From Pseudooceanicola atlanticus (GTDB lineage Bacteria; Pseudomonadota; Alphaproteobacteria; Rhodobacterales; Rhodobacteraceae): a stretch of 64,000 nucleotides of DNA. The notes below the pieces were generated by a model. The model did not search any database. It saw only the letters and a program-made list of their open reading frames with translations, and was not told the origin of the DNA. The position numbers were made by a program, and so were the translations under genes. The stretch is from positions 19,067 to 83,066 of the forward strand of contig NZ_AQQX01000014.1 in NCBI RefSeq assembly GCF_000768315.1, given 5' to 3'. Shown here in pieces: positions 46,784-54,847 of this stretch (its first letter is position 1; the number at the start of each line of letters is the position of its first letter).

Positions 46784-47746
46784 TTACTGGCCCGCTGCGA
46801 TCAACTCTGCCTGTTTCACGATGACCTCGGCCTGCTTGATCGACGCGATGTCGACCAGACGACCCTTGTAGACCACGGCGCCGGCACCGGTGCGGGTGGC
46901 CTCTTCCATCGCGGCGAGGATTTCCTTGGCCTCGGCCACCTTGTGCGCGGGCGGGGTGAAGACCTCGTTCGCGAGGGCGATCTGCTTGGGATGGATGGCC
47001 CATTTGCCGACCATGCCCAGCACGGCAGAGCGGCTGGCCTGCGCGCGATAGCCGTCATCGTCCGAGAAATCGCCGAACGGGCCGTCGACGGGCAGAAGCC
47101 CATGGGTCCGGCAGGCGGCGACGATGGCGGTCTGGGCCCAGTGCCACGGGTCGGACCAGTATTTCTGGCCGTTCTGCAGCATGTAGTAATCTTCCTGCGT
47201 GCCGCCGATCCCGGTGGTCTGCATCCCCATGGAGGCGGCGAAATCCGCGGCGCCCAGGCTCATCGCCTCGAGACGCGGAGAGGCGGCGGCGATCTCTTCG
47301 ACATGGGCGATGCCGGCAGCCGATTCGATGATGACCTCGAACTTGACCGGCTTGGTGCGGCCCTTGGCGCGTTCGACGGCGGTGACCAGCGCGTCGACGG
47401 CATAGATATCCTCGGCGCAGCCGACCTTGGGGATCATGATCATGTCCAGCCGGTCGGAAGCCTGTTCCAGCAGGTCGACGACGTCACGGTACCAATAGGG
47501 CGTGTCCAGGCCGTTGATGCGCACCGACAGGGTCTTCTTGCCCCAGTCGACATCGCTGATCGCCTGGATGCACATGGCACGGGCCTTTTCCTTGTCGTCC
47601 GGCGCCACCGCGTCCTCGAGGTCGAGGTTGATCACGTCCGCGTCCGAGCTGGCCATCTTGGGCGGCAGCTTGGCGTTGGACGCCGGGCCGAACAGCTGGC
47701 AGCGATTGGGGCGGGCCGGAGGGGTGGGCTGAATGCGGAAGGACAT
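46784..47746 (-). CDS. mcl1: L-malyl-CoA / beta-methylmalyl-CoA lyase
   Basis: A 320-aa HpcH/CitE-family lyase. It cleaves (2R,3S)-beta-methylmalyl-CoA to glyoxylate and propionyl-CoA and L-malyl-CoA to acetyl-CoA and glyoxylate in the ethylmalonyl-CoA pathway, as characterised in Rhodobacter sphaeroides. Visible are CQLFGPASNAKLPPKMASS, DVINLDLEDAVAPDDK, VRINGLDTPYWYRDV, FEVIIESAAGIAHVEEI, LGAADFAASMGMQTTGIGG, and KWAIHPKQIALANEVFTP. It is monocistronic. The 285-bp upstream region is shared with divergent dgcN. Confidence 0.93.
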   Translation of the reverse strand: MSFRIQPTPPARPNRCQLFGPASNAKLPPKMASSDADVINLDLEDAVAPDDKEKARAMCIQAISDVDWGKKTLSVRINGLDTPYWYRDVVDLLEQASDRLDMIMIPKVGCAEDIYAVDALVTAVERAKGRTKPVKFEVIIESAAGIAHVEEIAAASPRLEAMSLGAADFAASMGMQTTGIGGTQEDYYMLQNGQKYWSDPWHWAQTAIVAACRTHGLLPVDGPFGDFSDDDGYRAQASRSAVLGMVGKWAIHPKQIALANEVFTPPAHKVAEAKEILAAMEEATRTGAGAVVYKGRLVDIASIKQAEVIVKQAELIAAGQ

Positions 47747-48031
47747 CTTGCCTCCTTGAGTAAGGATATTACGTATCGTTCACGAGGAGGGTTATTAAAT
47801 TACCCAGACCTAAGCAAGCGCATATTGCGCTGCGGCATGGCCCCTTGGGAACCTGGTTCAGGTCATTGCAGTGATGGCAGAAATCTCCGCCCTGCTGAAA
47901 AACTACGCCAAAGATTGCCGGGAAACTGTGCTTGCTTCGAAGAATTTCCCGCTAAATCGTTTCGCATCTGCGGAATTGCAACCTCTTCCCGGACGGAATC
48001 GCCCAGACTTGCGCCATAGAAGGAGCTTACC
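47747..48031. other. Divergent regulatory gap between mcl1 and dgcN
   Basis: This 285-bp gap contains no gene I can support. It holds GC-alternating sequences with GCAA/TTGC half-sites (GCAAGCGCATATTGCGC near 47815 and TTGCAA near 47977), possible operators for carbon-control regulators. AGAAGGAG lies just ahead of the dgcN start, and TTGCCTCC, the complement of GGAGGCAA, just ahead of the mcl1 start. Confidence 0.4.
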
Positions 48032-49036
48032 ATGATCAAGACCCCCTATCTTCTGTTTCTAGGCGACGCGCCGGACCCGCTGGCCGCGAAAGTGGCGCAG
48101 GGTATCCGAGACTGGCGACCCGACAACGCCGTGGGCCAGTTCCGGATGGAGGGCTGCAAGGCCGACATGAAGCTGCCCGACATGACCCTGGCCGAAGCCA
48201 AGGCCGCCGGGGCACAGACGCTGGTGATCGGCGTGGCCAACCGGGGTGGCGTGATTTCCGCCGCGTGGAAAAAGGTGCTGATCGAGGCGCTGGAGGAAGG
48301 GTTCGACCTGGCCTCGGGCCTGCACAACCTGCTGCGCGACGAACCCGACCTGAAAGCCGTGGCCGAGGCCACCGGCCAGGTGCTGCACGATGTGCGGATC
48401 CCGTCGGTGAAATACCCGATCGCCAATGGCGAGAAGCGCAAGGGCAAGCGGTGCCTGGCCGTGGGCACCGATTGTTCCGTCGGCAAGATGTACACCGCCA
48501 TGGCGATGGATCGCGACATGAAGAAACGCGGGCTGAAATCCAGCTTCCGCGCGACAGGACAGACCGGCATCCTGATCACCGGCGAAGGCGTGCCGCTGGA
48601 CGCCGTGATCGCCGATTTCATGGCCGGGTCCATCGAATGGCTGACGCCTGACAACGACGACGACCACTGGGACATGATCGAGGGGCAGGGCAGCCTGTTC
48701 CACGTCTCCTATTCCGGTGTGACCATGGCGCTGGTGCATGGCGGGCAACCCGACGCGCTGATCCTGTGCCACGAACCGACCCGCGACCACATGCGCGGCC
48801 TGCCGGGCTACAAGCTGCCGACGCTCGAGGCGCTGCGCGACACCGCGCTGCAATTGGCCCGCGTGGCGAACCCCGCCTGCGAGGTGGTGGGCATTTCCGT
48901 CAACACCCAGCACCTGGGCGAGGACGAGGCCGTCGCCTACCTCAAGGAGGTCGAGGATCGCATGGGCCTGCCCACCGTCGATCCGTATCGCCACGGCTCC
49001 GACCGGTTGGTTGACGCGCTGGTGGCGCTCGGCTGA
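48032..49036 (+). CDS. dgcN: DUF1611 protein, D-glutamate N-acetyltransferase DgcN
   Basis: A 334-aa protein of the DUF1611 family, shown in marine bacteria to be DgcN, which N-acetylates D-glutamate. The N-terminal domain begins PYLLFLGDAPDPLAAK. The C-terminal P-loop domain carries AVGTDCSVGKMYTAMAMDRDM (shown as VGTDCSVGKMYTAMAM) at about 150 and GQGSLFHVSYSGVTMALVHG (shown as GQGSLFHVSYSGVTM) with ALILCHEPTRDHMRG. It has the strong ribosome site AGAAGGAG. It is followed by dgcA and dat, supporting a role in D-amino-acid use. Confidence 0.85.
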   Translation: MIKTPYLLFLGDAPDPLAAKVAQGIRDWRPDNAVGQFRMEGCKADMKLPDMTLAEAKAAGAQTLVIGVANRGGVISAAWKKVLIEALEEGFDLASGLHNLLRDEPDLKAVAEATGQVLHDVRIPSVKYPIANGEKRKGKRCLAVGTDCSVGKMYTAMAMDRDMKKRGLKSSFRATGQTGILITGEGVPLDAVIADFMAGSIEWLTPDNDDDHWDMIEGQGSLFHVSYSGVTMALVHGGQPDALILCHEPTRDHMRGLPGYKLPTLEALRDTALQLARVANPACEVVGISVNTQHLGEDEAVAYLKEVEDRMGLPTVDPYRHGSDRLVDALVALG

Positions 49037-49075
49037 AGCTGGGCCAGACCGGACCTGCCGGTGGTGCCGTCGCGT

Positions 49076-49105
49076 GCCTCCGGCGGGAGTATTTTGGGCA
49101 AGATG
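49076..49105 (+). repeat. Short hairpin with T-run in the dgcN-dgcA gap
   Basis: CTCC-GGCG-GGAG (49078-49089) is followed by TATTTT and GGGCAAGATGAAG. From memory this string recurs in intergenic regions of Rhodobacteraceae genomes. A four-base stem is weak for termination. It immediately precedes the dgcA start. Confidence 0.4.
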
Positions 49106-49117
49106 AAGGAGATGGGC

Positions 49118-50083
49118 GTGGAGATCAGCGTCACCGCGGAAGCTTTTCCGCTGGCAGAGGTATTCACCATCAGCCGTGGCAGTCGGACCGAGGCGAAGGT
49201 CCTGACCGTCGAGATCACCGAGGGCGGCATCACCGGGCGCGGCGAATGCGTGCCCTACGCGCGGTACGACGAAACCATGGAAAGCGTTGCGGCCGAGATC
49301 ACCGGCCTGACGACGCCCTTCGACCGTCACGCCCTACAGGAGATGCTGCCGGGAGGAGCCGCCCGCAACGCCTTGGACTGCGCCCTGTGGGACCTTGAGG
49401 CCAAGCGCGCCGGCAAACGGGCCTGGGAACTGGCCGGTCTGACCGCGCCGGGGCCGGAGATCACCGCCTACACCCTGTCGCTGGCCGAACCCGACCAGAT
49501 GGAGGCCTCGGCCCGCAAGCACGCGCATCGGCCGCTGCTGAAGATCAAGCTCGGCACGCCTGACGACATGCCCCGGCTGGAAGCCGTCCGGCGGGGCGCT
49601 CCCGACGCGCAGATCATCGTCGATGCCAACGAGGGCTGGTCGGCCGAGGTCTATGCCGACCTCGCGCCGCACCTGGTGCGCCTGGGCGTGACGCTGGTCG
49701 AACAGCCGCTGCCCGCGGGCGAGGATGACGCGCTGATCGGCATGGACCGTCCGGTGCCCGTCTGCGCCGACGAAAGCTGTCACGACCGCGCATCGCTGCC
49801 GCAGCTGAAGGGCAAGTACGACGTGGTGAACATCAAGCTGGACAAGACCGGCGGCCTGACCGAGGCGCTGGCCCTGCGGCAGGACGCGCTGGCCCAGGGC
49901 TATGGCGTGATGGTCGGTTGCATGGTCGGCACCTCGCTGGCCATGGCCCCCGCCGTGCTGGTCGCGCAGGGGGCGATGGTCACCGATCTGGACGGTCCGC
50001 TGCTGCTGGCCAAGGATCGTGCCACGCCGCTGCAGTTCGACGAACAGGGAGTCCACCCGTCGCAGCCTGCGCTTTGGGGCTGA
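49118..50083 (+). CDS. dgcA: N-acetyl-D-glutamate racemase DgcA (enolase superfamily)
   Basis: A 321-aa enolase-superfamily enzyme related to dipeptide epimerases. Its predicted role is to convert N-acetyl-D-glutamate, the DgcN product, to the L-form. Visible are RGECVPYARYDE, LLKIKLG with the first catalytic K-x-K, metal ligands in IIVDANEGW, LVEQPLPAG and CADESCHD, and the opposite lysine in NIKLDKTGGL. I choose GTG at 49118, six bases after AAGGAG. ATG codons at 49103 and 49112 are in frame but lie ahead of or against that ribosome site. Confidence 0.83.
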   Translation: MEISVTAEAFPLAEVFTISRGSRTEAKVLTVEITEGGITGRGECVPYARYDETMESVAAEITGLTTPFDRHALQEMLPGGAARNALDCALWDLEAKRAGKRAWELAGLTAPGPEITAYTLSLAEPDQMEASARKHAHRPLLKIKLGTPDDMPRLEAVRRGAPDAQIIVDANEGWSAEVYADLAPHLVRLGVTLVEQPLPAGEDDALIGMDRPVPVCADESCHDRASLPQLKGKYDVVNIKLDKTGGLTEALALRQDALAQGYGVMVGCMVGTSLAMAPAVLVAQGAMVTDLDGPLLLAKDRATPLQFDEQGVHPSQPALWG

Positions 50084-50173
50084 GGCCCGCACCGACCAAC
50101 GTGGCGGCAACCTGTCGCTTGAATTTCCCCGTCCCGCGCGTCACGAAGGGACAAGCAATTGAGGATGCCTGAA

Positions 50174-51031
50174 ATGCGCACAGTCTATGTGAACGGCGAG
50201 TATGTTCCGGAAAACGAAGCCAAGATCTCGGTCTTTGACCGCGGGTTCCTGATGGCGGATGGCGTTTACGAGGTCACCTCGGTCCTCGAGGGCAAGCTGG
50301 TCGATTTCGACGGGCACGCGAAGCGGCTGGAACGGTCGCTGAAGGAACTGGACATGGCCGCGCCGGTCACCACCGACGAATTGCTGGCCATCCACCGCGA
50401 ACTGATCGCGCGTAACGACCTGACCGAGGGCGGCATCTACCTGCAGATCACCCGTGGCGCGCCCGCCGACCGCGACTTTGCCTTCCCCGACCCGGCCGAA
50501 ACGCCCTCGTCGCTGGTTCTGTTCACGCAGCAGAAGAACCTGGCCAACGCGCCGGCCGCCAATACCGGGATCAAGGTCATCTCGATCGAGGATATCCGCT
50601 GGGGCCGCCGCGACATCAAGACGGTGCAGCTGCTGTATCCGTCGATGGGCAAGATGATGGCCAAGAAGGCCGGGGCCGACGATGCGTGGATGGTCGAGGA
50701 TGGCCAGGTGACCGAGGGCACCTCGAACAACGCCTATATCGTGAAGGGTGGCAAGATCATCACCCGGCAGCTGTCCAACGACATCCTGCACGGCATCACC
50801 CGCGCTGCTGTTCTGCGTCTCGCGAAAGAGGCCCAGATGGAGGTCGAGGAGCGCGGATTCACCATCGAGGAAGCACAGGATGCAGACGAGGCCTTTGTCA
50901 CCTCGGCCACGACCTTCGTGCAGCCGGTGGTGCAGATCGACGACGCCACAATTGGCACGGGCACGCCCGGACCGATCGCCAAGCGTCTGCGCGAGATCTA
51001 TATCGACGAGAGCCTGAAAAAGGCGATCTGA
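50174..51031 (+). CDS. dat: D-amino acid aminotransferase
   Basis: A 285-aa class IV PLP aminotransferase. Motifs are VYVNGEYVPENEAKISVFDRGFLMADGVYEV (shown as AKISVFDRGFLMADGVYE), LQITRGAP, the PLP lysine Lys149 in RRDIKTVQLL, GQVTEGTSNNAYIVK and GITRAAVLRLA. The pattern fits D-alanine transaminase, making D-glutamate from D-alanine and 2-oxoglutarate. Next to dgcN and dgcA it could funnel D-alanine into D-glutamate breakdown, or the set may supply D-glutamate for the cell wall. I use ATG 50174 (GAGG nine bases upstream); ATG at 50165 is an alternative. Confidence 0.88.
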   Translation: MRTVYVNGEYVPENEAKISVFDRGFLMADGVYEVTSVLEGKLVDFDGHAKRLERSLKELDMAAPVTTDELLAIHRELIARNDLTEGGIYLQITRGAPADRDFAFPDPAETPSSLVLFTQQKNLANAPAANTGIKVISIEDIRWGRRDIKTVQLLYPSMGKMMAKKAGADDAWMVEDGQVTEGTSNNAYIVKGGKIITRQLSNDILHGITRAAVLRLAKEAQMEVEERGFTIEEAQDADEAFVTSATTFVQPVVQIDDATIGTGTPGPIAKRLREIYIDESLKKAI

Positions 51032-51109
51032 TCCGGTCAGCCGGGGCGCGCGCGGTGTCGCTGTGCGCCCTGGCTTGACAGGATTCGGATCCGGCGGTCA
51101 GGCTGGCGC

Positions 51110-51553
51110 ATGACCTGGCTGGGCCTCCTGCATCTGATCCTTGTCATCGTGGCGCTTGCCGTCGGCACGGTGCAGTTCCTGCGCCGTCCGGGCACGCGGG
51201 ATCACCGGCGCCGGGGCTACCTGTTCGTCGGGGCGCTGCTGGTGTCGGATGTGATCGTCTTTGGCATCTACGAAGACAGCCAGACCCCCGGCATCTTTCA
51301 CCTTCTTGCCATCATCAGCCTTGTCTCGCTGATCGTCGCCACGGCGCTGGTGCGGGGGCGGACGACGCTGGGACGCAGGATGGCCCATGCACATGTGATG
51401 CTGTGGTCCTTTGGCGGGGTCGTGGCCGCCGGGCTGGGGCAGGGGGCGACGGCGATCGGCCAGGCGCCCTGGCCAGTGATCCTTGCGACCTTCGCCGTCA
51501 TCGCGGGTCTGGCATTGCGGATGGATTTCCGTGCGCGACTGGGCGCGGGCTGA
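51110..51553 (+). CDS. Small membrane protein (DUF2306-like)
   Basis: A 147-aa protein with four hydrophobic segments. The N-terminal half shows GTVQFLRRPGTRDHRRRGYLFV (shown as RRPGTRDHRRRGYLFV), and the second half has HLLAIISLVSL and GRRMAHAHVMLWSFGGVVAAGLGQ (shown as RRMAHAHVMLWSFGGVV), an arrangement I associate with DUF2306. Function unknown. The histidines at the membrane edge could bind heme or metal, but that is a guess. It lies between dat and puuD with gaps of 78 and 135 bp. Confidence 0.6.
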   Translation: MTWLGLLHLILVIVALAVGTVQFLRRPGTRDHRRRGYLFVGALLVSDVIVFGIYEDSQTPGIFHLLAIISLVSLIVATALVRGRTTLGRRMAHAHVMLWSFGGVVAAGLGQGATAIGQAPWPVILATFAVIAGLALRMDFRARLGAG

Positions 51554-51688
51554 CCCCAGGGTCGTTGATCTGTACACTTGTTCAGCAGCTTGGCGGCAGG
51601 CTGGCGCGCCAGTAGCCATGCCGCGACTAAGCGGATGGACGTGCCGCCGCGCCCCCGACATAGTGAAGCAAAAAGCAAGGAGCTATGG

Positions 51689-52915
51689 ATGTACGATTTG
51701 GCCGCCATGGGCGCGTGGTTGGAATTTGCCGTGCGCTGGACCCATGTCATCACCGCCATCGCCTGGATCGGGTCGTCCTTCTATTTCATCGCGCTGGACC
51801 TTGGCCTGCACCGGGATCGCAACCTGGAAAGCGGCGCGGATGGCGAGGAATGGCAGGTTCATGGCGGCGGGTTCTATCACGTCCAGAAATACCTGGTCGC
51901 GCCGGACAAGATGCCCGGCGACCTGATCTGGTTCAAATGGGAAAGCTATTCGACTTGGCTGTCCGGCTTTGCGCTGTTGTTCCTGGTCTATTACCTGGGT
52001 GCCGAGTTCTACCTGGTGGACCCGTCGGTCGCCGATATCTCGGGGCCCGTGGCGGTGTTGATCTCGCTCGCGTCGCTGGGGTTCGGCTGGCTGGCCTATG
52101 ACTTCATCTGCAAGTCGAAGTTCGGCGACGACAACACCCGGTTGATGCTGGCGCTCTACGTGATCCTTGTCGTGCTGGCCTATTTCTACACCTCGGTCTT
52201 TTCGGGGCGCGCGGCGCTGCTGCACCTGGGCGCCTTCACCGCAACGATCATGAGCGCCAACGTCTTCTTCATCATCATGCCCAACCAGCGGATCGTGGTG
52301 GAGGACCTGAAGGCCGGGCGCGTGCCGGATGCGAAATACGGCAAGATCGCCAAGCAGCGGTCGACCCACAACAACTATCTGACTCTGCCGGTCATCTTCA
52401 TGATGCTGTCGAACCATTACCCGCTGGCCTTTGCCAGCGAATACAACTGGATCATCGCATCGCTGGTCTTCCTGATGGGGGTGACGATCCGGCACTTCTT
52501 CAACTCGATCCACGCGCGGAAGGGCAACCCGACCTGGACCTGGCTGGCCACCGCGCTGCTGTTCATCCTCGTGATGTGGCTGTCGACCGCGCCGATGTTC
52601 CGGGCCGACGAACCCGAGGAAGCGACCGGTGCCGCCGTCCGTTTCGTCGAGGCCGAAGGTTGGGAGGACGTGCACCAGATCGTGCTGGGCCGGTGTTCCA
52701 TGTGCCACGCGGCGGAACCGGGCTGGGACGGGTTGCACTGGGCGCCCAAGGGCATCCGGCTTGAGACCGAGGCGCAGATCGCGCGGCAGGCGCGGGCGAT
52801 CTACCTGCAGGCGGGGCTGACCCATGCCATGCCGCCCGCCAATCTGAGCTTCATCGAGGAGGAGGAGCGCGCGACCATCGTCGCCTGGTACGAGGCCGCG
52901 ACCTCGGGCGAGTGA
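51689..52915 (+). CDS. puuD: Membrane urate oxidase PuuD with cytochrome c domain
   Basis: A 408-aa protein. The membrane part has about eight helices with WIGSSFYFIALDLGL and GGGFYHVQKYLVAPDKMP (shown as GGGFYHVQKYLVAPDK), then LTLPVIFMMLSNHYPL. The C-terminal domain carries a c-type heme site CSMCH (residues 336-340) and a later MPP that could supply the axial Met. PuuD proteins oxidise urate in purine breakdown using the respiratory chain. No other purine-catabolic gene lies here. AAGGAG before the ATG at 51689 fixes the start. Confidence 0.92.
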   Translation: MYDLAAMGAWLEFAVRWTHVITAIAWIGSSFYFIALDLGLHRDRNLESGADGEEWQVHGGGFYHVQKYLVAPDKMPGDLIWFKWESYSTWLSGFALLFLVYYLGAEFYLVDPSVADISGPVAVLISLASLGFGWLAYDFICKSKFGDDNTRLMLALYVILVVLAYFYTSVFSGRAALLHLGAFTATIMSANVFFIIMPNQRIVVEDLKAGRVPDAKYGKIAKQRSTHNNYLTLPVIFMMLSNHYPLAFASEYNWIIASLVFLMGVTIRHFFNSIHARKGNPTWTWLATALLFILVMWLSTAPMFRADEPEEATGAAVRFVEAEGWEDVHQIVLGRCSMCHAAEPGWDGLHWAPKGIRLETEAQIARQARAIYLQAGLTHAMPPANLSFIEEEERATIVAWYEAATSGE

Positions 52916-52960
52916 GGCGCTCTCACCTCGTCCGGTCGGTCAGTCTCCACCCCGCAAACG

Positions 52961-52990
52961 AAAAACGCCGCCCCCGAGGGAGCGGCGTTT
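52961..52990 (-). terminator. Terminator after rpmE (also facing puuD)
   Basis: AAACGCCGC (52963-52971) and GCGGCGTTT (52982-52990) pair around a ten-base loop. Read on the minus strand a TTTTT run follows, 21 bp beyond the rpmE stop. It can also serve puuD on the other strand. Confidence 0.85.
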
Positions 52991-53011
52991 CGCATTTCGA
53001 TCCGGGGGAGC

Positions 53012-53233
53012 TTAGAAGCCCAGGCCGGCATACTTGTTCTTGAACTTCGACACGCGGCCGCCGGCATCCAGCAGGCGCGAGGAGCCACCGGTCCAGGCCG
53101 GGTGCACCGAGGGGTCGATGTCCAGCGACAGGGTGTCGCCTTCGCTGCCCCAGGTGGAGCGCATCTGGACAACGGTGCCGTCGGTCATCTTGACGTCGAT
53201 GACGTGGTATTCGGGATGAGTATCTTTTTTCAT
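53012..53233 (-). CDS. rpmE: 50S ribosomal protein bL31 (zinc-free form)
   Basis: A 73-aa L31. It starts [19 protein letters not shown] and has the conserved [13 protein letters not shown] and the C-terminal KFKNKYAGL. It has no cysteines, so it is the zinc-independent (C-minus) form. It sits 11 bp behind rplS and ends at a terminator, and so closes the long ffh-to-rpmE chain. Confidence 0.95.
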   Translation of the reverse strand: MKKDTHPEYHVIDVKMTDGTVVQMRSTWGSEGDTLSLDIDPSVHPAWTGGSSRLLDAGGRVSKFKNKYAGLGF

Positions 53234-53244
53234 CTTTACGGTCC

Positions 53245-53631
53245 TTACGCTTCGGCGCCAGTTTTCTTGGGCTTGTAGTTGGAAACTTCGGCGATCCGTG
53301 CGGATTTACCGCGACGCGAACGCAGGTAGTACAGCTTCGCACGGCGCACTTTACCGCGGCGCACGACCGTGATGCTTTCGATGTTCGTGGAGTAGAGGGG
53401 GAACACACGTTCCACGCCCTCACCGAAGGAGATTTTCCGCACGGTGAACGAACCGGCAATGCCGTCGCCGTTCTTGCGCGAAATGCACACGCCTTCGTAG
53501 TTCTGCACACGGCTACGCGTGCCTTCGGTCACCTTGTAACCGACGCGGATGGTGTCACCCGCTTTGAAATCGGGGATCTCTTTCCCCAGTTCGGCGATCT
53601 GTTCCGCCTCGAGCTGTGCGATCAGGTCCAT
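53245..53631 (-). CDS. rplS: 50S ribosomal protein bL19
   Basis: A 128-aa L19, which lies at the 30S-50S interface. It starts [15 protein letters not shown] with TAGGAGA upstream (53631). The family blocks [46 protein letters not shown] (shown as [16 protein letters not shown]) and [13 protein letters not shown] are all present. A longer frame upstream is non-coding. The 250 bp between trmD and this gene hold no other gene. Confidence 0.97.
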   Translation of the reverse strand: MDLIAQLEAEQIAELGKEIPDFKAGDTIRVGYKVTEGTRSRVQNYEGVCISRKNGDGIAGSFTVRKISFGEGVERVFPLYSTNIESITVVRRGKVRRAKLYYLRSRRGKSARIAEVSNYKPKKTGAEA

Positions 53632-53881
53632 CGCTATTCTCCTATATCCGTGGTTTTCCCACGATGATTGTTGCCTGATAGCTCTGGTCTTCGTCCCGGG
53701 TCCCGCGCGTTGCAGCCCGCCAGAGGTCAAGTCACCTATCTTCTTTGTTCTTCCATCCGGCCCGGAAACCCGGTGAAGAAACCGGCCCTTGGCAACAGAT
53801 GGACGGTCCGATGGGCCTTTCGACCCCGGACGCGCGGGCTATAAGCCGGATTCGCCCATGGATCAAGGGTTTTGGGGCCTT

Positions 53882-54847
53882 TCAGCCCCGCGCGACCCAC
53901 AGAATCTGCGCGATCGCGGTCCAGGGATTGGGCGGCAGCGCCGGATCCGTGGCCAGGGCCCGTTCCAGCGCCGTCACATCGGGCATGTCGCCCAGCTTGG
54001 AGTGCAGGAAATCGGTCAGGGTGGCGGCATCCGTCACCCCGCGCACCGCATCATCCAGAAGCGGCGCCCGCGCGGCGGCCCAGAGGTCGGGTCGGCGGGC
54101 GCGGGTCAGCGCCTCGGACATCTGCTGGCGCCACTTTTCGATCTCGCCGTGATGGCCCGACATCAGCACGTCGGGGATCGCACGGCCCATCCATTCGGCA
54201 GGGCGGGTATATTGCGGATGCTCCAGAAGCCCGTCGGAAAAGCTTTCGTTTTCAGTGGATTCGGCATTGCCCAGCACACCGGGCAGCAGCCGCACCGTGG
54301 CGTCGATCACCGCCTGCGCGGCCAGTTCGCCGCCGGTCATGACGAAATCGCCCAGGCTGATTTCCTGGATGCCGTAATGTTCGATCACCCGCTCATCCAG
54401 CCCTTCGAACCGGCCGCAGATCATCGTCACGCCATCGGCCTGGGCCAGACGCTGTGCCATGGCCTGGTTGAACCGGGGCCCGCGTGGCGACAGGTAGACC
54501 AGCGGCCAGCGCCCCTTGGCGTGGCGCTGCGCATGGTCGATGGCACGGCCCATCACGTCGGGGCGCAGCACCATGCCCGCGCCGCCGCCGGCGGGCGTGT
54601 CATCGACGTTGCGATGCTTGCCCTCTCCGAACTGGCGCAGGTCGACGGTTTCCAGCTGCCACTTGCCGTCCTTCATCGCCTTGCCGGTCAGGCTTTCGCC
54701 CAGCACGCCGGGAAAAGCGCCCGGAAACAAGGTGATGACCCGCGCCGTCCAGATGCCGGCCAGAACGGTCGGTTCCGACATCAGGTCCTGGGGCACCAGC
54801 GACGGGCGAATCGTCTTGCGGCCGTGGGATTTGGAAGGCGTGGTCAT
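53882..54847 (-). CDS. trmD: tRNA (guanine37-N1)-methyltransferase TrmD with C-terminal extension
   Basis: A 321-aa SPOUT methyltransferase that makes m1G37. The catalytic and SAM knot parts are GGGAGMVLRPD, LVYLSPRGPRFNQAMAQ, GRFEGLDERVIE and EISLGDFVMTGGELA. The TRPAEWMG-x6-VLMSGHHGEI block follows. An extra N-terminal segment of 33 residues precedes IWTARVITLFPG, the usual start, and about 60 extra residues follow the typical end, making it longer than the roughly 250-aa norm. The start overlaps the sulfotransferase-like gene by four bases. Confidence 0.94.
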   Translation of the reverse strand: MTTPSKSHGRKTIRPSLVPQDLMSEPTVLAGIWTARVITLFPGAFPGVLGESLTGKAMKDGKWQLETVDLRQFGEGKHRNVDDTPAGGGAGMVLRPDVMGRAIDHAQRHAKGRWPLVYLSPRGPRFNQAMAQRLAQADGVTMICGRFEGLDERVIEHYGIQEISLGDFVMTGGELAAQAVIDATVRLLPGVLGNAESTENESFSDGLLEHPQYTRPAEWMGRAIPDVLMSGHHGEIEKWRQQMSEALTRARRPDLWAAARAPLLDDAVRGVTDAATLTDFLHSKLGDMPDVTALERALATDPALPPNPWTAIAQILWVARG

